Shown here piece after piece: positions 27,380 through 37,382 of a stretch of DNA of 64,000 nt. The number at the start of each line of letters is the position of its first letter. Within the stretch, counting starts at the first letter, position 1. The stretch is from Sphaerotilus microaerophilus (GTDB lineage Bacteria > Pseudomonadota > Gammaproteobacteria > Burkholderiales > Burkholderiaceae_C). Where the stretch lies: the NCBI RefSeq assembly GCF_023734135.1, contig NZ_AP025730.1:1736001-1800000 (forward strand), read 5' to 3'. A model generated the notes under the pieces. It saw only the letters and a program-made list of their open reading frames with translations. It was not told where the DNA came from and searched no databases. The position numbers were made by a program, and so were the translations under genes.

Positions 27380-28912
27380 TCAGGCCACCGCGACCGGGAT
27401 TTTGCCGATCTTGGCCTGCCACGTCTTCGGTCCCTCGATGTGGGCGCTGGTGCCGCCGGCGTCCACCGCCACCGTCACCGGCATGTCGACCACGTCGAAC
27501 TCGTAGATGGCTTCCATGCCCAGGTCGGCGAAGCCCACCACCTTGGCGGTCTTGATCGCCTTGGACACCAGGTAGGCTGCGCCGCCCACGGCCATCAGGT
27601 AAGCACTGCGGTTGTCCTTGATCGCCTGGATGGCGACCGGGCCGCGCTCGGCCTTGCCGACCATCGAGATCAGGCCGGTCTTCTCCAGCATCATGCGCGT
27701 GAAGCCGTCCATGCGGGTGGCGGTGGTGGGGCCGGCCGGGCCGACCGCCTCGTCGCGCACCGGGTCCACCGGGCCGACGTAGTAGATGACGCGGTTGGTG
27801 AAGTCCACCGGCAGCGGTTCGCCCTTGGCCAGCATGTCGGAGATGCGCTTGTGCGCAGCGTCGCGGCCGGTGAGCATCTTGCCGTTGAGCAGCAGCACCT
27901 GGCCGGGCTTCCAGGAAGCGACTTCGTCCTTGGTCAGCGTGTTCAGGTCGACGCGGGTGGCGACGTTGGTGTCGGCCTTCCAGGTCACGTCCGGCCAGTC
28001 TTCCAGCTTCGGCGGCTCCAGCTTGGCGGGGCCCGAGCCGTCGAGGTGGAAGTGCACGTGGCGGGTGGCCGCGCAGTTCGGGATCATGGCCACCGGCAGC
28101 GAGGCGGCGTGGGTGGGGTAGTCCAGGATCTTGACGTCCAGCACCGTGGTCAGGCCACCCAGGCCCTGGGCACCGATGCCCAGGGCGTTGACCTTCTCCA
28201 TCAGCTCCAGACGCAGCGACTCGACACGGGTCAGCGCCGCGCCGCTGGCGGCCTTGGCCTTGAGCTCGTGGATGTCCACCGGCGCCATCAGCGACTCCTT
28301 GGCCAGCAGCATCGCCTTTTCCGGCGTGCCGCCGATGCCGATGCCCAGGATGCCCGGCGGGCACCAGCCCGCGCCCATCGTCGGCACGGTCTTGAGCACC
28401 CAGTCGACGATCGAGTCCGACGGGTTCAGCGCGTAGAACTTCGACTTGTTCTCCGAGCCGCCGCCCTTGGCCGCGCAAATCACTTCGAGGTGGTCGCCCG
28501 GGACGATCTCGTAGTGGATCACCGCCGGGGTGTTGTCCTTGGAGTTCCGGCGGGCACCGGCCGGGTCGAGCAGCACGGAAGCGCGCAGCTTGTTGTCCGG
28601 GTGGTTGTAGGCGCGGCGCACGCCCTCGTTGACCATGTCCTCGACGGACATCGTGGCGTCCCAGCGCAGGTTCTGGCCCACCTTCAGGAAGACCACGGCG
28701 ATGCCGGTGTCCTGGCAGATCGGGCGGCGGCCCTCGGCGCACATGCGCGAATTGGTCAGGATCTGGGCGATGGCGTCCTTGGCGGCCGGGGATTCCTCGC
28801 GCTCATACGCTTCGCCCAGGGCCTTGATGTAGTCCAGCGGGTGGTAGCAGCTGATGTACTGGAAGGCGTCGGCGATGCTCTGGATGAAATCGTCCTGGCG
28901 GATGGCGGTCAT
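27380..28912 (-). CDS. fumA: Fumarate hydratase, class I (iron-sulfur)
   Basis: A 510-residue single-chain class I fumarase with the alpha and beta domains fused. CQDTG at 66-70 provides one cluster cysteine; GAGWCPPGILGIGIGGTPEKA and MIPNCAATRHVHF carry the other two likely [4Fe-4S] ligands. The beta part contains GPTTATRMDGFTRMMLEKTG. It interconverts fumarate and malate in the TCA cycle and is oxygen-sensitive because of the solvent-exposed cluster. ATG 28912 gives the usual N-terminus MTAIRQDDFIQSI; an in-frame extension up to 29002 is Pro/Arg-rich and unlikely. Confidence 0.93.
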   Translation of the reverse strand: MTAIRQDDFIQSIADAFQYISCYHPLDYIKALGEAYEREESPAAKDAIAQILTNSRMCAEGRRPICQDTGIAVVFLKVGQNLRWDATMSVEDMVNEGVRRAYNHPDNKLRASVLLDPAGARRNSKDNTPAVIHYEIVPGDHLEVICAAKGGGSENKSKFYALNPSDSIVDWVLKTVPTMGAGWCPPGILGIGIGGTPEKAMLLAKESLMAPVDIHELKAKAASGAALTRVESLRLELMEKVNALGIGAQGLGGLTTVLDVKILDYPTHAASLPVAMIPNCAATRHVHFHLDGSGPAKLEPPKLEDWPDVTWKADTNVATRVDLNTLTKDEVASWKPGQVLLLNGKMLTGRDAAHKRISDMLAKGEPLPVDFTNRVIYYVGPVDPVRDEAVGPAGPTTATRMDGFTRMMLEKTGLISMVGKAERGPVAIQAIKDNRSAYLMAVGGAAYLVSKAIKTAKVVGFADLGMEAIYEFDVVDMPVTVAVDAGGTSAHIEGPKTWQAKIGKIPVAVA

Positions 28913-29085
28913 GGCGGATCTCGTGGGCGGGTGAGGGGGAGAGCGGGGATGGCTGCGGCGCGGGCTGGATCGGGCGATCGTGCCTGCGCCGACTTGCTGC
29001 AATCTGGCGCGCGATGCGCCGTGCCGCTGCGCCAGTGTTCGGGAAAACGATCAGTGTAGCCAGCCGGCGCGGGGTGTGCGTGCGG

Positions 29086-29691
29086 TCAGTGGGGCGCGCC
29101 GGGCTTGTGGTGACCACCCAGGATGCGGTCCGAGGCGGCGATGGCCATCGCCGAGGCGAGGAAGGCGACGTGGATCACCGTCTGCCACAGCAGCGTCTTC
29201 TCGTCGTAGTTGGCCGCGTTGATGAAGGTCTTGAGCAGGTGGATCGACGAGATGCCGATGATCGCGGTGCCCAGCTTGACCTTCAGGACCGAGGCGTTGA
29301 CGTGGTCCAGCCACTCGGGCTGGTCCGGGTGGCCTTCCAGGTTCAGGCGCGAGACGAAGGTCTCGTAGCCGCCCACGATGACCATGATCAGCAGGTTGCT
29401 GATCATCACCACGTCGATCAGCCCCAGCACCACCAGCATGATCACCGTCTCGTTGAGCTTGGTGACCGCTTCCCCCGCCTCGGGCTTGTAGCCGATGCTC
29501 TTGACCAGGATGTCCAGCGCATGCTGGTTGCCGAAGGCCGCTTCGATCAGGTGCACCAGCTCCACCCAGAAGTGGAACACGTACACCGCCTGGGCCAGGA
29601 TCAGCCCGAGGTACAGCGGCAGCTGCAGCCAGCGGCTGGCGAAGATGAGCTTGGGCAGCGGGGCGAGCTTGGCCTGGGTGGGATCGTGCAT
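29086..29691 (-). CDS. YqhA family (UPF0114/TIGR00645) inner membrane protein
   Basis: A 201-residue protein with three to four hydrophobic segments: [20 protein letters not shown] near 24-43, [20 protein letters not shown] near 83-102 and two further ones near 139-155 and 172-186. The middle stretch [18 protein letters not shown] is the family signature. The family is widespread and of unknown function. It is separated by 173 nt from the fumarase on the same strand and diverges from acs. Confidence 0.85.
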   Translation of the reverse strand: MHDPTQAKLAPLPKLIFASRWLQLPLYLGLILAQAVYVFHFWVELVHLIEAAFGNQHALDILVKSIGYKPEAGEAVTKLNETVIMLVVLGLIDVVMISNLLIMVIVGGYETFVSRLNLEGHPDQPEWLDHVNASVLKVKLGTAIIGISSIHLLKTFINAANYDEKTLLWQTVIHVAFLASAMAIAASDRILGGHHKPGAPH

Positions 29692-29946
29692 GGTTCGGGA
29701 AAGGGCGGCGAGGGGCGGCGTGGGGCTGCGGACAGGGACATACCCTGGCGCGTGCGCGTCTCAGGGGAAAACCGCTCGATTCTAGGAGCCCGCGCGTGAC
29801 ACCATCGCGCCGGCCCTGGCCGCTGCGCGAAGCCGGTACAGATGCAGTGCCGCTGCGGTACAGGTACGACTTTTGCACAGTCAGGGGCTCGTAAGAGCCT
29901 GTCCCTAACGTGCAGGCCATCCACCGTGACCCTTGAGGAGACACTC

Positions 29947-31929
29947 ATGAGCCAAGCAGAAGGCGTCCAGGACGCCAAGGTCTACCTGCCTTCCGAAGCC
30001 ACCGTTGCCGCCGCTGCCGTATCCGGCATGGCCGCCTACGAGAAGCTGTGCGCACAGGCCGAGGCCGACTACGAAGGCTTCTGGGCCGGTCATGCGCGCG
30101 AGCTGCTGACCTGGAAGACCCCGTTCACCAAGGTGCTGAACGAGGAGAACGCGCCCTTCTTCAAGTGGTTCGAGGACGGCACCCTCAACGCCTCCTACAA
30201 CTGCCTGGACCGCAACGTCGAGCGCGGGCTGGGCGACAAGACCGCCATCATCTTCGAGGCCGATGGCGGCGAGGTCACCAAGGTCACCTACAGCGAGCTG
30301 CTGGCCAAGACCTGCCAGATCGCCAACGGCCTGAGGAGCCTGGGGGTCGGCAAGGGTGACCGCGTCATCATCTACATCGCCATGTCGGTCGACGGCGTGG
30401 CGGCCATGCAGGCCTGCGCCCGCATCGGCGCGACCCACTCGGTGGTGTTCGGCGGTTTCTCCGCCCAGTCGCTGCGTGACCGCATCGAGGACACCGGCGC
30501 CAAGGCGGTCATCACCGCCGACTGCCAGGTGCGCGGCGGCAAGAAGCTGCCCCTGAAGGCCATCGTCGACGAAGCCCTGACCCTGGGTGGCTGCGACAGC
30601 GTGCAGAAGGTGCTGGTCGTCAACCGTGCCGACGCCGCCGTGACCATGGCGGAAGGCCGTGACGTCTGGATGGCCGACGTCGTCGCCAGCCAGCCCACCA
30701 CCTGCGAGCCGGAGTGGGTCGATGCCGAGCACCCGCTGTTCCTGCTCTACACCTCCGGCTCCACCGGCAAGCCCAAGGGCGTGCAGCACAGCACCGGCGG
30801 CTACCTGCTGCATGCGGCGCTGACCTGCAAGTGGACCTTCGACCTGAAGGCCGATGACGTGTTCTGGTGCACGGCCGACATCGGCTGGGTCACGGGCCAC
30901 ACCTACATCACCTACGGCCCGCTCGCGCTGGGCGGCACCGAGATCGTCTTCGAAGGCGTGCCGACCTACCCGGATGCCGGCCGCTTCTGGAAGATGATCC
31001 AGGACCACAAGGTCAGCGTCTTCTACACCGCGCCGACGGCGATCCGCTCGCTGATCAAGGCCGCCGAGGCCAACGACGCCGTGCACCCGAAGAGCTACGA
31101 CCTGTCGTCGCTGCGCATCCTGGGTTCGGTCGGCGAGCCGATCAACCCCGCCGCCTGGGAGTGGTACCACCTGCACGTGGGCGGCGGCCGCTGCCCGATC
31201 GTCGACACGTTCTGGCAGACCGAGACCGGCGGTCACATGATCACGCCGCTGCCGGGCGCGACGCCGCTGGTGCCGGGTTCGTGCACGCTGCCCTTCCCGG
31301 GCATCCAGTTCGCCGTGGTCGACGAGACCGGTACCGAGCTGCCCTGGGGCAAGGGCGGCATCCTGGTCTGCAAGAAGCCCTGGCCGTCGATGATCCGCAC
31401 CATCTGGGGTGACCCGGAGCGCTTCAAGAAGTCCTACTACCCGGAAGACTTCAAGGGCCAGCTCTACTTGGCGGGTGACGGCGCGATCCGTGACGCCAAG
31501 ACCGGCTACTTCACCATCACCGGCCGCATCGACGACGTGCTGAACGTCTCCGGCCACCGCATGGGCACGATGGAAATCGAGTCCGCGCTGGTGAGCTGCA
31601 CCGAGCTGGTGGCCGAAGCCGCCGTCGTGGGCCGTCCTGACGAAACGACCGGTGAAGCCGTCTGCGCCTTCGTCGTGCTCAAGCGCCCGGCGCCGACCGG
31701 CGAAGAGGCCAAGGCCATCGCCAAGATCCTGCGCGACCACGTCGGCAAGGAAATCGGCCCGATCGCCAAGCCCAAGGACATCCGCTTCGGCGACAACCTG
31801 CCCAAGACCCGCTCGGGCAAGATCATGCGTCGCCTGCTGCGCTCGCTGGCCAAGGGCGAGTCGATCACCCAGGACACCAGCACGCTGGAGAACCCGGCGA
31901 TCCTGGGCCAGCTCGGCCAGACCTACTGA
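29947..31929 (+). CDS. acs: Acetyl-coenzyme A synthetase
   Basis: A 660-residue enzyme of normal length. The adenylate-forming P-loop [11 protein letters not shown] is at 268-278; [25 protein letters not shown] and the hinge and A8 region [16 protein letters not shown] follow. The regulatory lysine is Lys625 in SGKIMRR, the site that Pat-type acetyltransferases modify in other bacteria. It activates acetate with ATP and CoA. GAGGAG at 29935-29940 lies 6 nt before the ATG; an in-frame upstream extension to 29842 is not protein-like. A strong terminator follows. Confidence 0.96.
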   Translation: MSQAEGVQDAKVYLPSEATVAAAAVSGMAAYEKLCAQAEADYEGFWAGHARELLTWKTPFTKVLNEENAPFFKWFEDGTLNASYNCLDRNVERGLGDKTAIIFEADGGEVTKVTYSELLAKTCQIANGLRSLGVGKGDRVIIYIAMSVDGVAAMQACARIGATHSVVFGGFSAQSLRDRIEDTGAKAVITADCQVRGGKKLPLKAIVDEALTLGGCDSVQKVLVVNRADAAVTMAEGRDVWMADVVASQPTTCEPEWVDAEHPLFLLYTSGSTGKPKGVQHSTGGYLLHAALTCKWTFDLKADDVFWCTADIGWVTGHTYITYGPLALGGTEIVFEGVPTYPDAGRFWKMIQDHKVSVFYTAPTAIRSLIKAAEANDAVHPKSYDLSSLRILGSVGEPINPAAWEWYHLHVGGGRCPIVDTFWQTETGGHMITPLPGATPLVPGSCTLPFPGIQFAVVDETGTELPWGKGGILVCKKPWPSMIRTIWGDPERFKKSYYPEDFKGQLYLAGDGAIRDAKTGYFTITGRIDDVLNVSGHRMGTMEIESALVSCTELVAEAAVVGRPDETTGEAVCAFVVLKRPAPTGEEAKAIAKILRDHVGKEIGPIAKPKDIRFGDNLPKTRSGKIMRRLLRSLAKGESITQDTSTLENPAILGQLGQTY

Positions 31930-31955
31930 TCGTTCCCCCGGATCGGTCAAGGAGA

Positions 31956-31979
31956 GGCGCCCCGCGGGGCGCCTTTTTT
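31956..31979 (+). terminator. Intrinsic terminator of acs
   Basis: GGCGCCC and GGGCGCC flank a CGCG loop (31956-31973), followed by six T. It is 26 nt past the acs stop and also lies downstream of the convergent glycosyltransferase. Confidence 0.9.
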
Positions 31980-32021
31980 CTGGCCCTCTCTTGCGTGGTG
32001 CGTGGTGCGTGGATGGGCCGA

Positions 32022-33275
32022 TCAGCCGGCGGCCATGCCCTCGGCCAGCGCCACCTGCTGGGGCAGGCAGACCCTGGCCAGGTCGTAGCGAGCCAGCACG
32101 AGCTCCCGCGCCCGGCGGCCCAGCGCTGCCGTGCCGCGCGGCTGCGCCAGGGTGTCGCAGGCGGCATCGACCAGTGCGGCCGTGTCGAAGAAGTCGACCA
32201 GGACGCCGGTGTCGCCCGTCGTGATCACCTCGCGCACGGGGGCGGTGTCCGAGCCGACGATGGGCGCCTCGCAGGCCATCGCTTCCAGTAGCGACCAGCT
32301 CAGCACGAAGGGGTAGCTCAGGTAGACATGCGCGCGCGTGACCTGGAACAGCGCCATCAGCGAGGCATGGGGAATGCGGCCGACGAAATGCACCCGGGCG
32401 AGGTTGGCCTCGCCGATGGCCTCGCGCACCTCGTCCAGGTAGATCTGCTGGTAAGTTCCGTGGGCCGGGCGGGCGCCGTAGCTCACGTCGCTGCCGCCGA
32501 CGATCACGACCTGGGCCTGCGGGCGCCGCTGCAGGATTCCGGGCAGCGCGCGCATGAAGCGGTGGTAACCGCGGCTGGGCTCCAGGTTGCGGTTGATGAA
32601 GCTCAGCACCTCGTCGGCCACCGTCAGGTCGAGCGTCAGGCCGGCCTGCGTGGTGGCCTGCGTAGTGGCTTGGAAACGCGCCTGGGGATTCGGGCTGGCG
32701 CGACGGGTGTCGATGCCGTCATGCAGCACGGTCAGCTTGGGCTGGAACAGCGCCGGCACGGTGCCGGCCTGCCAGTGCGTCGGGCTGATGCCGGCGTCCA
32801 TCGTCACCAGGCCCTGCAGGAGGGCGCTGTTCTTCATCACCAGCCGGCAGCGCGCGGCCAGGTCCACGCCAGGGAACTCGGGGTCGAAGCCGACGTCCTG
32901 CCCCTCGGCCCCGTAGTACATCTCCACGAAGTGCAGTTGCCTTGCCTTCGGCCAGACCTCGCGCAGGAACAGTGCCTCGCCCCAGCCGGGGTGCACGCAG
33001 ATCAGGTCGGGCGCGTAGCCGCGCTGCGCCAGTTGCGCGGCGGCGTGGGCGCAGGCCTCGCCACGCAGCACCTTGGTTTCCACGTCCACCACCCAGGGGT
33101 GGATGCCCGCGGTGTTGCCGCGCTTCACGCCATAGCGCCACACCTGGACACCGGGCAGGGCCTGGCGCTGCTCGGAGATGGCCAGCGCCCGGACCTCGTG
33201 GCCGCGCGCAGCCAGCGCCGGAGCGAGATGCACGTACTGAGCAGGGAAATTCTGGTGGACGAACAGGATCCTCAT
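32022..33275 (-). CDS. Family 4 glycosyltransferase, isolated
   Basis: A 417-residue GT-B enzyme. It starts MRILFVHQNFPAQYVHLAPA, an N-terminus I associate with a distinct group of cytoplasmic GT4 proteins found outside EPS operons. Further blocks are LICVHPGWGEALFL near 95-108, FINRNLEPSRGYHRF near 228-242 and the donor site YPFVLSWSLLEAMACEAPIVGSD near 330-352. A short imperfect repeat (QATTQATTQA) lies near 204-213. The gene is alone on its strand, 87 nt downstream of the cytochrome c gene with a terminator in between. Substrate unknown. Confidence 0.82.
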   Translation of the reverse strand: MRILFVHQNFPAQYVHLAPALAARGHEVRALAISEQRQALPGVQVWRYGVKRGNTAGIHPWVVDVETKVLRGEACAHAAAQLAQRGYAPDLICVHPGWGEALFLREVWPKARQLHFVEMYYGAEGQDVGFDPEFPGVDLAARCRLVMKNSALLQGLVTMDAGISPTHWQAGTVPALFQPKLTVLHDGIDTRRASPNPQARFQATTQATTQAGLTLDLTVADEVLSFINRNLEPSRGYHRFMRALPGILQRRPQAQVVIVGGSDVSYGARPAHGTYQQIYLDEVREAIGEANLARVHFVGRIPHASLMALFQVTRAHVYLSYPFVLSWSLLEAMACEAPIVGSDTAPVREVITTGDTGVLVDFFDTAALVDAACDTLAQPRGTAALGRRARELVLARYDLARVCLPQQVALAEGMAAG

Positions 33276-33303
33276 GGCGCGCTGGCAGCAGGGGGGCTCA
33301 AGT

Positions 33304-33329
33304 GAAAACGCCCCGCGAGGCGGGGCGTT
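33304..33329 (-). terminator. Intrinsic terminator of the cytochrome c gene
   Basis: On the - strand a 10-bp perfect stem (33307-33316 with 33320-33329) and a 3-nt loop are followed by further T residues, giving TTTTC. It lies 34 nt after the cytochrome stop. Confidence 0.85.
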
Positions 33330-33362
33330 GTGGGAGGGCGGCGGGCGGTTGGCCCGCGGCCA

Positions 33363-33671
33363 TCACTTCTGGCTCAGCACCCAGGCGACCAGCTGCTTGG
33401 CTTCGGCTTCGGTCACATTGTTGGCGGGCATCGGCACATTGCCCCAGGCACCCACGCCACCCTTGACCACCTTGGCGGCCAGCGCGGCGGGAGCGGCCTT
33501 GTCGGCCTTGTACTTGGCGGCCACATCCTTGTAGGCCGGGCCGACCAGCTTCTTGTCAATGGCGTGGCAGGCCATGCAGTTCTTCTTCTGCGCCAGTTCC
33601 AGGCCGGCATCGGCAGCGAGGGCGGGGCCGGCGACGAAGGCGGCAGCGATCAGGGCGAACACGGACTTCAT
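33363..33671 (-). CDS. Class I cytochrome c (c551/c552-like)
   Basis: A 102-residue periplasmic electron carrier. Residues 1-19 form a Sec signal peptide (ALA-A). The haem motif CMACH puts Cys32 and Cys35 on the haem vinyls and His36 as proximal ligand; Met81 in NVPMPANN is the likely distal ligand. Size and motif spacing fit small cytochromes c551/c552 that feed terminal oxidases or nitrite reductase. AAAGGAAA directly before CC-ATG supports the start. Terminator downstream. Confidence 0.93.
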   Translation of the reverse strand: MKSVFALIAAAFVAGPALAADAGLELAQKKNCMACHAIDKKLVGPAYKDVAAKYKADKAAPAALAAKVVKGGVGAWGNVPMPANNVTEAEAKQLVAWVLSQK

Positions 33672-33825
33672 GGTTTCCTTTCAGGGTGTCGGCAAGGCCG
33701 TAGGGGGACGAAGCGAACGGATTGTAATGAGCCCTCCCGGTCGTCACTTGACACCAGTCTGACTCACGAGACTCAACGCGGCAGTATGCTCAACGGTTGT
33801 CATCCAAACCCGAACTGGAGGGGCC

Positions 33826-34080
33826 ATGTACTTCGTGATGCTGGGATTGGCCCTGCTGCTGCTGCGCTGGCTGGGGATGGAGCCGATGGCCCAGTGGTCT
33901 GCCTGGTCGATGTTCCTGCCCTTCATCGCCGCTCTGGTGTGGTGGGCCTGGTCAGATGCAAGCGGGCGCACGCGCCGGCTACAGGAGGAGCGCTTCGAGC
34001 AGCGCAGGCGGGCCCGCCGCCAGCGTGCGGTGGCGGCGATGGGTGGGTTGCCCAAGGCGTCGGCGCGCAAGGGGCGCTGA
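33826..34080 (+). CDS. Trp-rich small membrane protein (TIGR04438-like)
   Basis: An 84-residue protein with two hydrophobic segments (about 2-16 and 26-43) that carry several Trp, including WSAWSMF and LVWWAWSDASGRTRR, followed by an Arg-rich cytoplasmic tail. This fits my memory of a small Trp-rich betaproteobacterial family; its role is unknown. GGAGG shortly before the ATG supports the start. It stands alone between the divergent cytochrome gene and lgt. Confidence 0.75.
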   Translation: MYFVMLGLALLLLRWLGMEPMAQWSAWSMFLPFIAALVWWAWSDASGRTRRLQEERFEQRRRARRQRAVAAMGGLPKASARKGR

Positions 34081-34141
34081 GCGTCGCGCCGGGCTGGTCG
34101 GTCGCAGAGTGGGGGCAGGCGGGTCGATATGATCCCGCCCC

Positions 34142-34972
34142 ATGCTCGTCCATCCGCAATTCGATCCCGTCGCGATCAACCTGGGGTTTTTCCAGATCCA
34201 CTGGTACGGCCTGACCTACCTGGCCGCTTTCGGCCTGTTCTACCTGCTGGCGACGCGCCGCATCCGCCATGCGCCCTACGCGGCCGGTGGCTGGACCGCC
34301 CGCGAGGTGGAGGACCTGCTCTTCTTCGGTGTGCTGGGCGTGATCCTGGGGGGGCGCATCGGCTACGTGCTGTTCTACAAACCTGGCTACTACCTGGCCA
34401 ACCCGCTGGAGATCTTCGCGGTGTGGAAGGGGGGCATGGCCTTCCACGGCGGCCTGCTGGGCGTGCTGGTGGCGATGGTGGTGTTTGCGCGGCTGCGCGG
34501 TCGGCGCTTCTTCGAGGTGACCGATCTGGTGGCTCCCTGCGTGCCCACCGGGCTGGCCTGCGGCCGGCTGGGCAATTTCATCAATGGCGAGCTCTGGGGG
34601 CGGGCGGCTGATGCGTCGCTGCCCTGGGCGATGGTGTTCCCGCAGTCCGGCAGCGAGCTGCCGCGGCACCCGTCGCAGCTCTACCAGTTCGCGCTGGAGG
34701 GGCTGGCGCTGTTTGTGCTGCTCTGGTTCTATGGGCGCAGCCGCGGCGCGCACACGTCGGCCGCGGGTGGCGTCGTCTGGGGGCGGGTGTCTGGCGCCTT
34801 CCTGGTCGGTTACGGCAGCTTCCGCTTCATCGCCGAGTACTTCCGCGAGCCGGACAGTTTCCTGGGCCTGCTGGCCCTGAACCTCAGCATGGGCCAGTGG
34901 CTGTGCGTGCCGATGATCGTCGCCGGGGCGCTGATCTGGTGGTGGGCCGGCCGCAGCGCGGTGGCGCGATGA
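34142..34972 (+). CDS. lgt: Phosphatidylglycerol-prolipoprotein diacylglyceryl transferase
   Basis: A 276-residue inner membrane protein with about seven transmembrane segments. The Lgt signature [14 protein letters not shown] is at 141-154 and HGGLLG near 102-107 carries the essential His. It transfers diacylglycerol from phosphatidylglycerol to the lipobox Cys, the first step for lipoproteins such as the two propeller-like copies at 13879 and 15357. The gene's TGA overlaps the ATG of tsaD (ATGA), so the two are translationally coupled. Confidence 0.96.
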   Translation: MLVHPQFDPVAINLGFFQIHWYGLTYLAAFGLFYLLATRRIRHAPYAAGGWTAREVEDLLFFGVLGVILGGRIGYVLFYKPGYYLANPLEIFAVWKGGMAFHGGLLGVLVAMVVFARLRGRRFFEVTDLVAPCVPTGLACGRLGNFINGELWGRAADASLPWAMVFPQSGSELPRHPSQLYQFALEGLALFVLLWFYGRSRGAHTSAAGGVVWGRVSGAFLVGYGSFRFIAEYFREPDSFLGLLALNLSMGQWLCVPMIVAGALIWWWAGRSAVAR

Positions 34973-36048
34973 GCGGTGTCGTGTCTGGCCCGGCGCCGCT
35001 GCGCGTGCTGGGCATCGAATCCTCCTGCGACGAAACCGGCGTGGCGTTGGTGGAACTGCCCGAGGGCAGTGCGGGCGTGGCGCCGCCGCGCCTGCTCGCC
35101 CATGCGCTGCACAGCCAGATCGACATGCACCAGGCCTATGGCGGCGTGGTGCCGGAACTGGCGTCGCGTGACCACATCCGCCGCGTGGTGCCGCTGGCGC
35201 GCGAGGTGCTGAGCCAGTCGGGCCTTGGGCTCGATGCCATCGATGTGGTGGCCTACACCCGCGGCCCTGGCTTGGCGGGGGCGCTGCTGGTCGGCACGGG
35301 CGTGGCCTGCGCGCTCGGGCTGGCGCTGCAGCGCCCGGTGCTGGGCGTGCATCACCTGGAGGGGCACCTGCTGTCGCCCTTTCTGTCGGCCGATCCGCCG
35401 GAGTTCCCCTTCATTGCGTTGCTGGTCTCGGGTGGGCACACGCAGCTGATGCGCGTCGAAGGAGTGGGGCGCTACGAGCAGCTGGGCGAGACCATCGACG
35501 ACGCGGCGGGCGAGGCCTTCGACAAGACCGCCAAGATGCTCGGCCTGGGCTACCCGGGTGGGCCGGCGCTGGCGCGGCTGGCCGAGCAGGGGCGGGCGGA
35601 TGCCTTTGCGCTGCCGCGCCCGCTGCTGCGCGCCGGCAACCTGGACTTCTCCTTTGCCGGGCTGAAGACGGCGGTGCGCACCCAGCTGCTCAAGCTGGAG
35701 GCGGCGCAGGCGCTGACCGAAGCCGCCCGGGCCGATCTGGCTGCGTCCACGCAGGCCGCCATCGTTGAGGTGCTGGTGGCCAAGTCGCTTGCCGCGCTGA
35801 AGGGCAGCGGTCTGCGGCGCCTCGTGGTGGCCGGCGGCGTGGGGGCCAACCGGTCGCTGCGTCAGCAACTCGATGCCGCCTGCCAGCGGCGTGGTGTGCG
35901 CGTGCACTACCCGGAGCTGCACCTGTGCACCGACAATGGCGCCATGATCGCGTTGGCCGCGGCCATGCGCCTGCAGGCGGGGCTGGCGCAGCCCAGCGAG
36001 GCCTACGCGTTCGACGTGCAGCCGCGCTGGGAGCTGACGCAGCGGTGA
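34969..36048 (+). CDS. tsaD: tRNA N6-adenosine threonylcarbamoyltransferase
   Basis: A 359-residue Kae1/TsaD protein. [11 protein letters not shown] near 14-24 is the N-terminal ATP motif, His129 and His133 of HHLEGH bind the metal, and LVSGGHTQL and [18 protein letters not shown] follow in the order expected for the family. With TsaB, TsaC and TsaE it makes t6A37 in ANN-decoding tRNAs. The start is ATG 34969, overlapping the lgt stop; an upstream in-frame ATG at 34897 would sit deep inside lgt. Confidence 0.96.
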   Translation: MSGVVSGPAPLRVLGIESSCDETGVALVELPEGSAGVAPPRLLAHALHSQIDMHQAYGGVVPELASRDHIRRVVPLAREVLSQSGLGLDAIDVVAYTRGPGLAGALLVGTGVACALGLALQRPVLGVHHLEGHLLSPFLSADPPEFPFIALLVSGGHTQLMRVEGVGRYEQLGETIDDAAGEAFDKTAKMLGLGYPGGPALARLAEQGRADAFALPRPLLRAGNLDFSFAGLKTAVRTQLLKLEAAQALTEAARADLAASTQAAIVEVLVAKSLAALKGSGLRRLVVAGGVGANRSLRQQLDAACQRRGVRVHYPELHLCTDNGAMIALAAAMRLQAGLAQPSEAYAFDVQPRWELTQR

Positions 36049-36081
36049 CGTCGGCATCTTGATCTCATCCTCTTTCTCGAC

Positions 36082-37359
36082 ATGAAGCCATCTTTTCTCG
36101 GCTGCTGTGTGGCGGCTGCTGTGCTGTCTTCGCTGACCTTCTCGGCGGGGGCCGCGACGTTGGTGCCAATCCGCCTCGGCCTGATCGAGGGCCTGTCCGG
36201 CCCCTTCGGCAACGCTGGCGAGGCGGTGGCGCGCAACCTGCAATGGGCAGTCGAGCGCGTCAACGCCCGCGGCGGCGTGAAGCTGCCCGACGGCGCGCAT
36301 CCGCTGGAGTTGGTCCGGCTGGACAGCAAGGGCAACGCCGAAGAGGCGCTGTCGGTGCTGAAGTCGGCGCTGGACCAGGACGTGGCCTTCGTCGCCCAGG
36401 GCAACAGCTCGGCGGTCGCCGCCGCGCTGATCGACGCGCTCAACAAGCACAACCAGCGCGAGCCGGCCCGGCAGGCACTCTTCCTGAACTACTCGGCGGT
36501 CGAGCCCTCGCTGACCAACGAGAAGTGCAGCCCCTGGCATTTCCGCTTCGACGCGCATGCCGACATGCGCCTGGGCGCGCTGATGGACGTGATGGCGCAG
36601 GACAGTGCGCTCAAGCGCGTCTACCTGATCGGCCAGGACTACAGCTTCGGCCAGTACGTGGTGCGCCGCGCCCAGGAGCTGATCGGCCAGCGCCGCCCCG
36701 ATGTCAGCGTGGTCGGCCAGGAAATGCACCCGATCGGCCGGGTCAAGGACTTCCTGCCCTACGCCACCAAGATCAAGGCCAGCGGCGCCCAGGCGGTGGT
36801 CACCGGCAACTGGGGCAACGACCTGACGCTGCTGGTCAAGGCGGCGCGCGAGGTGGGCTTCGAGGGCAAGTTCTACACCTTCTACGGCAATGCGCTGGGC
36901 GTGCCGGGCACGCTGGGCGAGGCGGGCGTCGACCGCGTGGTGGCGCTGGCCGAGTGGCATCCGAACGTGGGTGGCAAGGCCTCCGATGAGCTGGTGCAGC
37001 GCTTCCGCCAGCGCTTCCCCAAGCCCGAGGACGACTACCTCCACGTGCGCATGCAGGTGATGGTCGAGATGCTGGCGCAGGCCATCGAACGGGCGAAGAG
37101 TGCCGAGGCCGGCGCGGTGGCCCGGGCCCTGTCGGGCGCGCGCTACGACGGCCGGACACTCGGCGGCCTGGGCCAGGGCGTGATGCGCGCGGGCGACCAC
37201 CAGTTCATCCAGCCGCTGTACGTCAGTGTGATGCGCAAGGCCGGCAGCGAGGGCGTGCGCTTCGACGTCGAGGGCAGCGGCTACGGTTTCCGCACCCTGC
37301 GCTACCTGAGTGCGGCGCAGACCGAGCTGCCGCACAGCTGCAAGATGCCGGCATACTGA
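36082..37359 (+). CDS. Periplasmic binding protein, branched-chain amino acid ABC type (LivK-like)
   Basis: A 425-residue type I periplasmic binding protein. Residues 1-24 are a signal peptide (SAGA-A). IRLGLIEGLSGPFGNAGEAVARNLQWAVE (split here: IRLGLIEGLSGPF at 30-42, then NAGEAVARN) is the usual opening. The two-lobe fold is seen in VAQGNSSAVAAALID, KRVYLIGQDYSFGQ and TGNWGNDLTLLVKAA. The ligand is unknown. No permease or ATPase genes are adjacent, so it is an orphan component here or works with a transporter elsewhere. Confidence 0.85.
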   Translation: MKPSFLGCCVAAAVLSSLTFSAGAATLVPIRLGLIEGLSGPFGNAGEAVARNLQWAVERVNARGGVKLPDGAHPLELVRLDSKGNAEEALSVLKSALDQDVAFVAQGNSSAVAAALIDALNKHNQREPARQALFLNYSAVEPSLTNEKCSPWHFRFDAHADMRLGALMDVMAQDSALKRVYLIGQDYSFGQYVVRRAQELIGQRRPDVSVVGQEMHPIGRVKDFLPYATKIKASGAQAVVTGNWGNDLTLLVKAAREVGFEGKFYTFYGNALGVPGTLGEAGVDRVVALAEWHPNVGGKASDELVQRFRQRFPKPEDDYLHVRMQVMVEMLAQAIERAKSAEAGAVARALSGARYDGRTLGGLGQGVMRAGDHQFIQPLYVSVMRKAGSEGVRFDVEGSGYGFRTLRYLSAAQTELPHSCKMPAY

Positions 37360-37382
37360 CCGGCTGACCAACCACCGACGGG

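Noticed and set aside
33748..33790. TTGACA at 33748 with TATGCT at 33785 as a promoter for the Trp-rich gene
   Set aside because: The spacing is 31 nt, too long for sigma-70. No better pair was found.
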